A DNA stretch of 21,974 nucleotides. It comes from an uncultured bacterium. Its GTDB lineage: Bacteria > Cyanobacteriota > Vampirovibrionia > Gastranaerophilales > Gastranaerophilaceae. A program made the position numbers and the translations under genes. Below are positions 1 through 8,275 of the stretch, in pieces. Below the pieces are notes generated by a model, which was given only the letters and a program-made list of their open reading frames with translations, was not told where the DNA came from and did no database searches. The stretch's first letter is position 1, and every line of letters begins with the position of its first letter. Where the stretch lies: positions 1 to 21,974 of the forward strand of contig CAMDZX010000014.1 in assembly GCA_945910925.1 (NCBI GenBank). Direction: 5' to 3'.

Positions 1-60
1 GATTATATTAAAAAACAAACATTTATTTATGTTACTATATATTTGAGGTTTAAATTATGA
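1..60 (+). other. Possible 3' end of an upstream operon gene
   Basis: Frame 1 is open from the first base and stops at TGA 58-60, overlapping the lptB start codon in an ATGA arrangement typical of coupled operon genes. Frame 2 is also open until TGA 44-46, so which frame, if either, is coding cannot be decided from 19 codons. A neighbouring lptA or lptC gene would fit the context, but nothing in these few residues shows it. Confidence 0.25.
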
Positions 61-782
61 GAATAGAAGCGAGAAATTTAATAAAAGTTTATGGTGACAG
101 AAGTGTAGTTAATGATGTCACTTTTGATATCAACAAGGGCGAAGTTGTTTGTCTTTTAGGACCAAACGGAGCAGGAAAAACTACTACGTTTTATATGGTT
201 GTAGGCTTAGTCAAGCCATATAGAGGACATGTTTTTCTTGATGATGAAGATATAACCGAATGGCCGATGAATTTAAGAGCAAAAGCCGGTATCGGTTATT
301 TACCTCAGGAAACCTCAATTTTTAGAAAGTTAAATGTTGAGGATAATATTAAACTGGTCTTAGAAATGAATGATAAACTGACTGTTGACGAAAAGAAAAG
401 AAAACTTGAAGAACTTCTGGTCGAATTCGGGGTAAAAAAACTCAGGAAAGCGCCTTCGATTGCTCTTTCAGGTGGTGAACGCAGAAGGGTTGAAATCGCA
501 AGAGCTCTTGCCGCAAGTCCTGATTTTATGCTATTGGACGAACCTTTTGCCGGTATTGACCCTATTGCAATCGGAGAAATCAAGGATAATATCAGAAAGA
601 TTTCCGAAGATAAAGGGCTTGGAGTACTTATTACAGACCACAATCCGAAGGCAACTCTTTCTATAACGGATAGAGCGTATGTAATTTTTGACGGAAAAAT
701 AAAAATACAAGGTCGCAGTGTTGATGTTGCAAATGACACTGTAGCAAAAGAATTTTATCTTGGAAAGGATTTTCAACTGTAA
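57..782 (+). CDS. lptB: LptB, LPS export ABC transporter ATPase
   Basis: Cytoplasmic ATPase that powers extraction of lipopolysaccharide from the inner membrane by the LptB2FG complex. The 241 aa match the usual family length. Seen in the protein: Walker A GPNGAGKTT (residues 35-43), Q-loop Q84 in YLPQETS, ABC signature LSGGE (137-141) followed by the basic run RRR, Walker B FMLLDE (157-162), D-loop GID, and H-loop H195. The stretch LPQETSIFRKLNVEDN is typical of LptB. An AG-rich ribosome site (TTGAGG) lies about 8 nt before the ATG. The stop codon TAA shares its last base with the ATG of the next gene (TAATG), so translation is probably coupled to the permease. A different branched-chain-type ABC ATPase is unlikely given the partner gene. 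Confidence 0.95.
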   Translation: MRIEARNLIKVYGDRSVVNDVTFDINKGEVVCLLGPNGAGKTTTFYMVVGLVKPYRGHVFLDDEDITEWPMNLRAKAGIGYLPQETSIFRKLNVEDNIKLVLEMNDKLTVDEKKRKLEELLVEFGVKKLRKAPSIALSGGERRRVEIARALAASPDFMLLDEPFAGIDPIAIGEIKDNIRKISEDKGLGVLITDHNPKATLSITDRAYVIFDGKIKIQGRSVDVANDTVAKEFYLGKDFQL

Positions 783-1885
783 TGAAAATCACGATTTACG
801 ACAAGTATATATTCAAACAAGTTGCAATCACCACAATTGTTGCGATACTTTTGTTTACGGTTGTATGGATTGCTCCTGAAATGCTTTTGAATACCATCAA
901 AAAAATTCTTGCAGGTGAATATACCGTAAAAATGGGGGTTCAGTATCTTACATATCAACTTCCTTTGATTTTAGGGAAAGCATTTCCTGTCGGCTTGCTT
1001 TTAGGTTCTCTGTTTACGTTTGATAAGCTCAGCAAAGACTCGGAACTTACGATTTTTAGAGCCGTAGGTTTGCCGTTTAAAAGGATTATTGCTCCTGTTA
1101 TGGTATTGAGTATTATTGTAACAGGACTATGCTTTATAACATACGATAAATTGATTCCGTATTCACAACAAAAGCTCAAAGCCATGCAATGTTCAAATCC
1201 TGTTTCTCAGTACATATATACGGAAAAAGACAGCCAATCAAGACCTGTTAAAGCTGTTATTGTGTCAAGATATGATAATTACGTAATGAATGATATTATT
1301 GTTTTGGATTTTTCTAAAAAAGTTTATGATGATGTTCATGGGATATCCGAAATTTACGTGGCGGAACAAGGATACAGAAAGAGCGATAAGTGGATACTGG
1401 AAGATATTACCACATACAATATTACTCAAGAAGGAATATTTAAAGCAATTGCGCATAAGGATTCTATGGAGATTATGCACGGAAAACTCGCTAAAGATGT
1501 TTCTATTTTAATGGATAATTCAAACAAAAAAGACAGAGAAATTACAAATGCTGATTTATGGTATTATATCCGTCTTTTAAAAAAACAAAAAATGGAAGAA
1601 CCGTATAGGCTTATGTTAAACAAATACTATCAAAGATTTTTCCATCCGTTTGTATGTATATTACTGGCAGTAATGGGATGCTTATTAGGTTTTAGTAAAC
1701 CTCGAGAACAGAGATTAATCGGGTTTACAATTGCTATTGGTGCAATTTTCTTATACTATATTACGCTGCCGTTTTTCGATTTGCTTGCAGAAAAAGGAGT
1801 AGTACTGCCTGTGATTGCAGCAGCGTTCCCGCCTGTTTCATTCCTTCTGGCATGTATTGCATTTTATAAATCTAAGGATATTTAA
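782..1885 (+). CDS. LptF/LptG (YjgP/YjgQ) family LPS export permease
   Basis: Inner-membrane permease of the LPS export machine, partner of the upstream ATPase. The 367 aa protein shows the family layout: three N-terminal membrane helices (about 14-35, 55-80, 99-122), a soluble periplasmic domain of about 140 residues (125-270, the beta-jellyroll region), then three C-terminal helices (about 286-305, 312-333, 340-362). The conserved Lpt stretch around FRAVGLPFKRIIAPV (coupling helix region) is present. It overlaps lptB by one base. Only one permease gene is visible here; whether it forms a homodimer or pairs with a second permease elsewhere cannot be told, so I do not choose between lptF and lptG. 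Confidence 0.92.
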   Translation: MKITIYDKYIFKQVAITTIVAILLFTVVWIAPEMLLNTIKKILAGEYTVKMGVQYLTYQLPLILGKAFPVGLLLGSLFTFDKLSKDSELTIFRAVGLPFKRIIAPVMVLSIIVTGLCFITYDKLIPYSQQKLKAMQCSNPVSQYIYTEKDSQSRPVKAVIVSRYDNYVMNDIIVLDFSKKVYDDVHGISEIYVAEQGYRKSDKWILEDITTYNITQEGIFKAIAHKDSMEIMHGKLAKDVSILMDNSNKKDREITNADLWYYIRLLKKQKMEEPYRLMLNKYYQRFFHPFVCILLAVMGCLLGFSKPREQRLIGFTIAIGAIFLYYITLPFFDLLAEKGVVLPVIAAAFPPVSFLLACIAFYKSKDI

Positions 1886-1888
1886 GCC

Positions 1889-2686
1889 ATGCGTAAAATC
1901 TTATTCTTATTTATATTACTAATTTTTACTCAATCTATGGCGATATCTGCCGAAAAATATACAATAAACTATAATAGCGGAATTTATCATATTGTTATAC
2001 CGTACAATGAACGCTCAAACAGAATAAAGTTTGCACTAACCGAAAATTTAATTACAAATAGAGATTTTCATAGAAATTCAGGTGCAATATTTACAATAAA
2101 TACCGGTTTCTTTGATCCTAAAAATCAGAAAACTATTTCATTTATTTATACAGACGGTATTCTTGCAGAATCACCATTATTTAACGAGAATCTTATAAAC
2201 AATCCGTATTTAATGATGAATTGGCATAAAATTGCAAATCGTCCTGAGTTTAGAGTACTTAAAATTGATGATAAATATGTATACGATATTACACCGCACG
2301 ATACCCAATACGAAGGAGAACTTATAACCTCCGCACAAGGTGGCCCTATGTTGCTGCCTGAAATGGATTTGGAAAAAGAGTTCTTTATAGTAAAAGAGGA
2401 AGGAAAAATCGTAAGAGAATCCGCATCGGTTCTTCACAGGTGCGCGAGAACAATTATCGGTTTAAAAGGACAGGATGTACATATTTTTATAATTACTGAT
2501 AAAAATCCTATGACAATTGAGGAAACAAGAGATTTGTGCCTGCTTGTAGGATTAGATAAGGCAATGGCGTTTGATGGCGGCAGTTCAACATCGTTTGATT
2601 ACAAAAACAAAATTCACGTCGTATCAACAGGAATAAAAGGTGATAATACAGGAAGAAAACTAAAGTCTTTTATGATTTTTCGTTAA
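1889..2686 (+). CDS. Secreted phosphodiester glycosidase (NAGPA/DUF2233) family protein
   Basis: The 265 aa protein begins with a Sec-type signal peptide (hydrophobic core residues 4-18, likely cleavage after SMAISA). The mature part carries the family landmarks: NTGFFDP (71-77), AQGGPMLL (149-156), the CARTIIG stretch (185-191) and the DGGSSTSF motif (229-236). Known members, such as the mammalian uncovering enzyme, remove N-acetylglucosamine from a phosphodiester-linked sugar; bacterial members are thought to act on phosphodiester-linked glycans of the envelope. The gene starts 3 nt after the Lpt permease stop, so it sits in the LPS export operon. That suggests, without proving, a role in trimming a surface glycan or LPS. 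The exact substrate is unknown. Confidence 0.85.
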   Translation: MRKILFLFILLIFTQSMAISAEKYTINYNSGIYHIVIPYNERSNRIKFALTENLITNRDFHRNSGAIFTINTGFFDPKNQKTISFIYTDGILAESPLFNENLINNPYLMMNWHKIANRPEFRVLKIDDKYVYDITPHDTQYEGELITSAQGGPMLLPEMDLEKEFFIVKEEGKIVRESASVLHRCARTIIGLKGQDVHIFIITDKNPMTIEETRDLCLLVGLDKAMAFDGGSSTSFDYKNKIHVVSTGIKGDNTGRKLKSFMIFR

Positions 2687-2750
2687 CATTCTGTAATAAA
2701 CTGGCAAAAACTAGCAAAAAAATATATTTTTATTTGTTGTCCTAAGTGTT

Positions 2751-3791
2751 ATGCTCGCAATAAATAATTTTATACCAAAAATAAATACAAGTTTTATTAC
2801 TCCGCAATATGGTGTAAGTTCTCGTCGCAACAATAATCCGTATCCTAACTTAGCACCACTAAAACAAGATACTGTTTCTTTCAAGGCAACACCTAAGGCA
2901 ATGTCCAATATGGATTTTGCAATCTCATTACAAACAGCAACAGATATTCATGATGAAGCAAAAGAATCTTGTAACTATTTAAAATATCAATTAAATAAAA
3001 TTTTAGCACCAATGGTAAAATCGGAAGAAAATCCTAATGGAGAAATTGAAAAAATAGGATTTCGAGTAAAAACACCAAAATCTATCAGAGAAAAATCTGC
3101 AACCAGAAGATGGATAAATAAAGAAGAAGTAAAATCAGGTATGACAGATATTATTGGCGCCAGAATAGTTATGGACGATTCATCAATTAAAGCCGTAGAT
3201 AAAGTTATTGATTTATTAGCCGAAGCCGAAAAGAATAATCAATTGCAAATTGTTGAAATTGAAAACTTTAGACCGGAACCAAAAATAGATGATGAAGGTA
3301 ATATATTACATTCGTATGATTATTCTTCACCTAAATCTCTAAGAAGATTGAAGAAGGAAATTGATAAAAATGGAACAATGATATCAAAACGTGATGAAGA
3401 TGTTCCAACAGGCTATATGGCAATCCATTTATTGACAAAGCTTCCTAACGGTTTTACGGGTGAAATTCAAATTATGGGTAAAGAAGTTGAAAAATTAAAA
3501 GAAATAGAAGATTTATGTTATAAAGTTAAAAACGGAAAAACAATAGAAAGAAAATGTCCGGGCTTAGAAAATATACTGGCTCCGTTAAAAAACAAAGATG
3601 ATATGATGTTGCGTCGTGAATATAATAATTACACAAGAAACGCTTATAAATATCAACGAGATAAAGAGGCCGGAATAAATAATGATGATATGTTCTTAAA
3701 AATACCTGATTATTTACCGGCAGAGTTAGATTTTAACTTACTTGGAGATATGATTAACAATTCAGTTAAAACAGAAGAAGCCTCAGTTTAA
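2751..3791 (+). CDS. RelA/SpoT-fold nucleotidyltransferase-like protein, single domain
   Basis: The middle of this 346 aa protein matches the (p)ppGpp synthetase fold in order: RVKTPKSIREK (105-115, basic ATP-site segment), TDIIGARIV (132-140, with Asp133 and Arg138), TGYMAIHL (220-227, with Tyr222 and His226) and GEIQI (237-241, with Glu238 and Gln240). The key acidic and aromatic residues look intact, but the basic RT that normally follows EIQI is MG here. No HD hydrolase, TGS or ACT domain is visible. The first 50 residues are Asn/Pro/Ser-rich and contain LKQDTVSFKA (37-46). The ATG lacks a good Shine-Dalgarno sequence; a later start at Met51 would remove that segment. It could be a small alarmone synthetase or a toxin of the toxSAS kind. 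The fold assignment is firm; the activity is inference. Confidence 0.75.
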   Translation: MLAINNFIPKINTSFITPQYGVSSRRNNNPYPNLAPLKQDTVSFKATPKAMSNMDFAISLQTATDIHDEAKESCNYLKYQLNKILAPMVKSEENPNGEIEKIGFRVKTPKSIREKSATRRWINKEEVKSGMTDIIGARIVMDDSSIKAVDKVIDLLAEAEKNNQLQIVEIENFRPEPKIDDEGNILHSYDYSSPKSLRRLKKEIDKNGTMISKRDEDVPTGYMAIHLLTKLPNGFTGEIQIMGKEVEKLKEIEDLCYKVKNGKTIERKCPGLENILAPLKNKDDMMLRREYNNYTRNAYKYQRDKEAGINNDDMFLKIPDYLPAELDFNLLGDMINNSVKTEEASV

Positions 3792-3816
3792 TGAGGCTTC
3801 TTTATTGATTTTATTT
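3777..3816. terminator. Hairpin terminator between convergent genes
   Basis: Perfect 9-bp stem GAAGCCTCA (3777-3785) and TGAGGCTTC (3792-3800) with a 6-nt loop that contains the stop codon of the RelA/SpoT-like gene. It is followed on the + strand by a T-rich run (TTTATTGATTTTATTT). On the - strand a weaker T-rich stretch follows, so it may also end the Spy-like operon that converges from the right. Confidence 0.85.
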
Positions 3817-4317
3817 GCAATATGGACAAGGTCTGTGTGGATGATTTCCTTTGTGATGTTTTTGGAAGTCCTTCCTTGAGTCCATTTTGATTTTATCTAG
3901 AGTTTTCTTTTGTTTATCTGTCAGAATAGATTCAAATTCTTTCATATTTTTAACTCTTATTTCGTGAATTTGACGTTTCAAAGTATTGATTTCCGAGTTT
4001 AATTTATCAATCATTTCTATTTGTTCTTTAGAAGTTACAGTACTGTTCATCAATGCACGTTTTTGGTCTTGTTTTGTTTGAAGTTGTTCAAACAAAGGCT
4101 TGATTTGTTTATGACCTTCCATTCTTATTTCACGCGCTTTTACTTTTTGAGCATCTGTTAAATTAAGTTTTTTATCCAAATCTACTTTTGGCGGTGCAGG
4201 TCTGTGTGCACAAGGTGGTGGTGGAGGACAGTCACAAGGGCCTTTTGGCGGTTCGCCTGCCATTGCTGCGGTTGTTGTTAATGCGATTAATCCTGCTGTT
4301 AATAATAATTTTTTCAT
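3811..4317 (-). CDS. Spy/CpxP-like periplasmic LTxxQ protein with Cys/His-rich ends
   Basis: 168 aa with a clear Sec signal (MKKLLLTAGLIALTTTAAMA, cleavage before Gly21). The mature protein has a Pro/Cys segment (GPCDCPPPPPCAH, 26-38), then a long helical region with two LTxxQ motifs, LTDAQ (53-57) and LTDKQ (132-136), the hallmark of Spy/CpxP/ZraP-like periplasmic proteins. It ends in a His/Cys tail (HHKGNHPHRPCPYC). Five Cys and several His at both ends suggest metal binding, as in ZraP or CnrX; this is inference. A good ribosome site (AAAGGAT) precedes the ATG. It lies 31 nt after the sigma factor gene on the same strand, so it is probably co-transcribed and may be both a target and a sensor of that sigma system. 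Confidence 0.85.
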   Translation of the reverse strand: MKKLLLTAGLIALTTTAAMAGEPPKGPCDCPPPPPCAHRPAPPKVDLDKKLNLTDAQKVKAREIRMEGHKQIKPLFEQLQTKQDQKRALMNSTVTSKEQIEMIDKLNSEINTLKRQIHEIRVKNMKEFESILTDKQKKTLDKIKMDSRKDFQKHHKGNHPHRPCPYCK

Positions 4318-4348
4318 ACGTTTTATCCTTTCTTTTGAATAGACAAAC

Positions 4349-4846
4349 TTATAATAAATCTGCCAACTCGTCTGCTAATATTCTCTTTGCGTTGTATAAT
4401 CTCGATTTTACGGTTCCGATAGGAATATCCAGTTTTTTCGAGATTTCTTCATAGGACAGTCCGTTTATTTCGTACATTATAATGATTTCTTTAAACTTTG
4501 GTTTTAAGCTGTTTATAGCTTTTACTATTCGTTTTTTTCTAAATGTGTTAATTACTTTTTGTTCAGGATTCTCCTTGTTATCTGTAATTTTGTTTACTGT
4601 TACATCGTCGGATGTAGAATTGATATCAATTTTGTACTTTGAAGATTTTAGATAATCTTTGCAAAGATTTTTTGCAATAGTACATATCCAGCTTTTAAAG
4701 CTGCCGATTTCCTGATACTTATCTGCATTCTTCCAAGCTTTTATATATACCTCTTGCTCTATATCTTCGTTATTTTCTTTAGTTATTAATTTGATTATGT
4801 TTTTAACATACTCTTTGTTATTATCGATAATTTGTTTTAAATCCAT
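4349..4846 (-). CDS. ECF-type RNA polymerase sigma factor
   Basis: 165 aa, the normal length of an extracytoplasmic-function sigma factor with only regions 2 and 4. Region 2 spans about 10-68 (EDIEQEVYIKAWKNADKY and FKSWICTIAKNLCKDYLK, the core-binding and -10 recognition part). Region 4 spans about 108-160 (INSLKPKFKEIIIMYEINGLSYEEISKKLDIPIGTVKSRL in outline, with the helix-turn-helix for the -35 element). A Lys/Asn/Thr-rich linker joins them. The ATG is 2 nt after the anti-sigma stop codon, so the two are translationally coupled. It is expected to direct transcription of its own operon and envelope-stress genes once released by the anti-sigma protein. Confidence 0.93.
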   Translation of the reverse strand: MDLKQIIDNNKEYVKNIIKLITKENNEDIEQEVYIKAWKNADKYQEIGSFKSWICTIAKNLCKDYLKSSKYKIDINSTSDDVTVNKITDNKENPEQKVINTFRKKRIVKAINSLKPKFKEIIIMYEINGLSYEEISKKLDIPIGTVKSRLYNAKRILADELADLL

Positions 4847-4848
4847 TA

Positions 4849-5187
4849 TTAATCAACCTGTATAAGTCCGTAGTCATCTGTCGGCAGTCCTAAGTCCTCT
4901 ATCGTTAAAGGTTCACCATATTTGACCGTATCTAAAAATCCGTATTGTAAATCTAATGCTTGGATTCCGACACCTCCTGCGATAAAGAGGAATAACATGC
5001 AGGCGACTTTTAATGCGACATACTTCGGTCTTTTAAATTCGCTTTTAACCTCCTTTATCAAATCAGATACCTTGTTCATTCTTTCGTATTCGGCACGGCA
5101 GTCGGGACAAACTTTGATGTGTTCCTCAAGAGCTTTTTCGTCCGAAAAAATAAACAGAGATTCGAATTTGTTACATTTGTTATTCAT
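4849..5187 (-). CDS. Membrane-anchored zinc-finger (ZAS) anti-sigma factor
   Basis: 112 aa. The N-terminal cytoplasmic part has the zinc-binding anti-sigma signature HxxxCxxC (His23, Cys27, Cys30) with Cys5 as a likely fourth ligand. One transmembrane helix follows (about 57-77), then a short external tail of about 35 residues rich in acidic residues. It should hold the adjacent ECF sigma factor inactive and release it on an envelope or redox signal. The order anti-sigma before sigma is the reverse of the common arrangement. A ribosome site (AGAGGT) precedes the ATG. The external tail is too small for a sensory domain of its own, so sensing may depend on a partner such as the Spy-like protein encoded two genes downstream. 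Confidence 0.87.
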   Translation of the reverse strand: MNNKCNKFESLFIFSDEKALEEHIKVCPDCRAEYERMNKVSDLIKEVKSEFKRPKYVALKVACMLFLFIAGGVGIQALDLQYGFLDTVKYGEPLTIEDLGLPTDDYGLIQVD

Positions 5188-5208
5188 TTGATTACCTCTT
5201 CTGTTTAT

Positions 5209-5235
5209 ATAACGAATTAAATTTAAAATTGTTCA
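5209..5235 (-). promoter_or_regulatory. Candidate ECF-type autoregulatory promoter
   Basis: On the - strand, TGAACA (5235-5230) is followed after 15 nt by CGTTAT (5214-5209), resembling the AAC-containing -35 and CGT-containing -10 elements of ECF promoters, about 22 nt before the anti-sigma ATG. The area is very AT-rich and a housekeeping TATATA -10 overlaps, so this is only a candidate. Confidence 0.3.
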
Positions 5236-5264
5236 TTTTTATTTTTAAAATTTTTAAGAAATGT

Positions 5265-8240
5265 TTACAATGCAGCAAGCGAGAAGATTTCATAAATTTC
5301 TTCATCAGAGAGTTCTGTAATAATCTTTTCACCTTCATAGACTGCTAAATCTGCAAGTTCTTTTTTCGACTTGAGCATTTCATCAATCTTTTCTTCAAAA
5401 GTTCCCAGAGTTATCATTCTGTGAACCATAACATTATTCATCTGACCGATTCTATAGGTTCTGTCTGTTGCTTGTTCTTCAACCGCAGGGTTCCACCATA
5501 AATCATAATGAATTACGTTTGTCGCACTTGTAAGGTTTAACCCTGTTCCGCCTGCTTTTAGAGAAAGTACCATAACATGAGAATCATCTTTATTTTGGAA
5601 CTCCTCAATCAGTTTTTCTCTTTGTCCGACAGTCAGAGAACCGTGGAAGAATAACGGAGTTTCGTTACATTCATCAGCGATAATTCGTGTTAAGATATCT
5701 CCCATTTCTTTGTATTGGGTAAATATAAGCGTTTTTTCATTATTTTCCAAAATTGAGTTTACAAGGTCTACACATTTTTCTGTTTTACCTGACATTTCTT
5801 TTGTCATTTCACCTGATTTTAGGAACTGATACGGATGGTTACATATTTGTTTCAGGGAAGTTATCAGCTTAAATATGTTTCCTCGCCTACTGACCCCTGT
5901 AAAGCCGGAGATTTTACTCATCATTTCGTTAAGTGTTTTTTCGTACAACATAGCTTGAGGTTGTGTCAGATAGCAGTAATCATTTATCACAACCTTATCA
6001 GGCAGGTCTGAAATAACTGTTTTGTCTGTTTTTAATCTTCTTAAAACAAAAGGCGAAATGGACATTCTGAGTTTTGACGCACGTGAAGTTTCTTTGAATC
6101 GTTCAATCGGTATTGCATAACTCTTTTGAAACTCTTTTATTGTACCCAGATATCCCGTATTAATGAAATCAAATATACTCCACAATTCTGTGAGCCTGTT
6201 TTCAACAGGAGTACCTGTCATTGCAATCTTGATATCGGATTTGAGAATTTTGATAGCCATTGTTTGAGCAGTATCAGGGTTTTTAATGTTTTGAGCTTCG
6301 TCAACAACAATCATACCCCATGACTGTTTCTTCATTTCCTCTGTATCAATTCGCATAATTGCATACGTTGTAAGAATTACGTCTTTCTTTAAATCCAGTT
6401 TTCTGTCAAGTCCGTGATACTTTGCAACAGTAAGTTCGGGAGCAAACATTTGAAGTTCTTTTATCCAGTTCCCCATAAGTGTTGTCGGGCAAATAACAAG
6501 CACAGGATTTTTAAGTTTATTTTCTTCTTTAAGTTTTAATATAAGACTGATAACCTGAATTGTTTTACCAAGACCCATATCATCAGCCATACAGCAGCCA
6601 AAACCTTTTGAAACATTTGTCCAAAGCCATTTTAATCCTGTTTGTTGATATTGTCGTAAAGTTCCCGTTAGCCCTTGCGGCGGCGTAACATCTATTGCCT
6701 TTGCAAAATCTTTTATTACATTTGCATAAGCTTCATCGTAGTTAAAGTCATAATCCTGAATTCTACCCGACATAGAAGCATGCAACAGTTGTAATCTGGT
6801 CATTTTCTTGTGGTTTGCATTGATAATTTGCTCAGCAAGTTTCTTACCTTCTTCTTTATCTATCAGAATATATTTGTCGTGATACTTAACAAGTCCCGAA
6901 TTCGTTTCCAGTAACTTGTTAAATTCTTCAAGCGAAAGTTTTTCATCTCCGAGAGAAACTTCGTATGAAAATTCCAAAATATCATCAAGAGAAATTGAAG
7001 TTGATGAAACGGTATTGAATATTTCCATCAAATCATCCGAACGTTTTTCTTTAACGTGAGCGTTAATTGAAGCTCTCGGCACAATTATGTTTGTTAGTTC
7101 TTCAGGTAGAATAACTTCAATCTGTGCTTTTTGCAGATAGTATGAAGTTTGCGCAATTATCTTATAAACCTCTCCAAGATTTAGTCTTAGTGAAAGATTT
7201 TCTTCATCTTCAAAAAGCTGCTCTAATTCCGGCATGTAGCGGAGAGCAAAGTTTAGTTGTTTTTCGATTATTTTTGCAATATCTGACGTATTTGCATCCC
7301 AAATTGTATCCTCAGAGTACAATGTATCCAGCAACACAGTTTCGTTGTTTTTTCGATTCTTTATATGAATTTTTAGTTCAAAATCTTCACTATTTTCAAT
7401 TTTATCAATCTTAAAGAACGGGATAACGTCATACTTGCCAAGATACAATTCATCAAACCATTGAGCGAAATTCTCGGCAACATTTTTACCTTTCAAAAGT
7501 GATTTTTGTTCCAAATCTTTTAATAAATAACTGCCGGATCTAACATCTTTAAAACGATAGCTTTTTATATGCAAAAACTTGTATACGACATAGTTCAAAT
7601 AATCATGAACAAACTCACTCACAAAGTTCTTTGGTTTTTCACCCTTGATAAACAAATTATCGGGAACACACTCCTCTAATTTATTAATTATACGTGCAAT
7701 TTGATTAGAGTTGATAATCGGTTCATAAACTATTCTGAAAAAGTTCCCGCGTAATTTTACGGTCGGGATAAAATAAAGTTTTTCAATCAGCTTCATAACA
7801 AACTGAGTCAGCTTGTTAAAATATACAAAAGTCTGCGTAACGGCAGAGAAATCCAATATTTCACCAAATCCGCCGAAGTAATCCAGAACAATATCTAATG
7901 GCATAATATAGCCGATTTCTCCGTTTACTTCTTTTGGAGTAAATCTAAACATAGATCCCTTTGATTTTAAGTAAAATTGAAAATTATTTGTCGGAGTAAC
8001 AAAAAACGACAGTTTCCCGCCTTCATTAATCAAAAAGAAATCAGTATTTCTGACAGGAGAATTAGGGCTAAGAAATATTCCTGCAAATTCATCTTCAATC
8101 AGTTGATAAATCAGACTGAGAGTGTAGCGAAAATCTTTATTCTTAAACCCTTCAGGATTTTCGCTAAGGTTAAAGAACAGTTCATCAACATTATTTTTTT
8201 TAAAAGATAAATCTATCTCCGGAGATTCTATTACCGTCAT
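5265..8240 (-). CDS. SNF2-family DEAD/DEAH-like helicase (bacterial Snf2/HelZ type)
   Basis: 991 aa ATP-driven DNA translocase. The C-terminal half holds the two RecA-like lobes: motif I DMGLGKT (554-560), motif II DEAQ (647-650), motif III TGTP (675-678), and motifs V-VI in LKAGGTGLNLTSATNVI and QATDRTYRIGQ (894-933, with arginine fingers). The N-terminal 500 residues look like the bacterial SNF2-associated region; I see no SWIM zinc finger (CxC...CxH) that many relatives carry. Likely remodels protein-DNA complexes or helps RNA polymerase recycling or repair, but the exact job is unknown. The ATG has no Shine-Dalgarno sequence and a good promoter lies immediately before it. It stands alone, without nuclease or methylase partners, so a defence role is not indicated. 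Confidence 0.93.
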   Translation of the reverse strand: MTVIESPEIDLSFKKNNVDELFFNLSENPEGFKNKDFRYTLSLIYQLIEDEFAGIFLSPNSPVRNTDFFLINEGGKLSFFVTPTNNFQFYLKSKGSMFRFTPKEVNGEIGYIMPLDIVLDYFGGFGEILDFSAVTQTFVYFNKLTQFVMKLIEKLYFIPTVKLRGNFFRIVYEPIINSNQIARIINKLEECVPDNLFIKGEKPKNFVSEFVHDYLNYVVYKFLHIKSYRFKDVRSGSYLLKDLEQKSLLKGKNVAENFAQWFDELYLGKYDVIPFFKIDKIENSEDFELKIHIKNRKNNETVLLDTLYSEDTIWDANTSDIAKIIEKQLNFALRYMPELEQLFEDEENLSLRLNLGEVYKIIAQTSYYLQKAQIEVILPEELTNIIVPRASINAHVKEKRSDDLMEIFNTVSSTSISLDDILEFSYEVSLGDEKLSLEEFNKLLETNSGLVKYHDKYILIDKEEGKKLAEQIINANHKKMTRLQLLHASMSGRIQDYDFNYDEAYANVIKDFAKAIDVTPPQGLTGTLRQYQQTGLKWLWTNVSKGFGCCMADDMGLGKTIQVISLILKLKEENKLKNPVLVICPTTLMGNWIKELQMFAPELTVAKYHGLDRKLDLKKDVILTTYAIMRIDTEEMKKQSWGMIVVDEAQNIKNPDTAQTMAIKILKSDIKIAMTGTPVENRLTELWSIFDFINTGYLGTIKEFQKSYAIPIERFKETSRASKLRMSISPFVLRRLKTDKTVISDLPDKVVINDYCYLTQPQAMLYEKTLNEMMSKISGFTGVSRRGNIFKLITSLKQICNHPYQFLKSGEMTKEMSGKTEKCVDLVNSILENNEKTLIFTQYKEMGDILTRIIADECNETPLFFHGSLTVGQREKLIEEFQNKDDSHVMVLSLKAGGTGLNLTSATNVIHYDLWWNPAVEEQATDRTYRIGQMNNVMVHRMITLGTFEEKIDEMLKSKKELADLAVYEGEKIITELSDEEIYEIFSLAAL

Positions 8241-8246
8241 ACGATT

Positions 8247-8275
8247 ATTCTACGATAAAAACAAGATTTAGTAAA
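8247..8275 (-). promoter_or_regulatory. Promoter of the SNF2 gene, probably giving a leaderless mRNA
   Basis: On the - strand: -35 TTTACT (8275-8270), 17-nt spacer, -10 TAGAAT (8252-8247). Only 6 nt separate the -10 box from the ATG at 8240, so transcription would start at or next to the start codon. No ribosome-binding site is present in between. Confidence 0.5.

Noticed and set aside
305..739. Long open frame antisense to lptB, and similar antisense frames (13053-13766, 18165-18515, 9691-10116)
   Set aside because: They mirror the codon structure of well-identified genes on the other strand, have no ribosome sites and give Ser/Phe/Leu-rich proteins without domains.
2701..2720. Direct repeat CTGGCAAAAA / CTAGCAAAAA before the RelA/SpoT-like gene
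   Set aside because: Two near-identical 10-mers in an A-rich stretch; expected by chance and without further copies.
5265..8240. Part of a phage-defence island around the SNF2 helicase
   Set aside because: SNF2 proteins do occur in defence systems, but here the neighbours are a sigma module and small secreted proteins, with no nuclease, methylase or phospholipase D gene.
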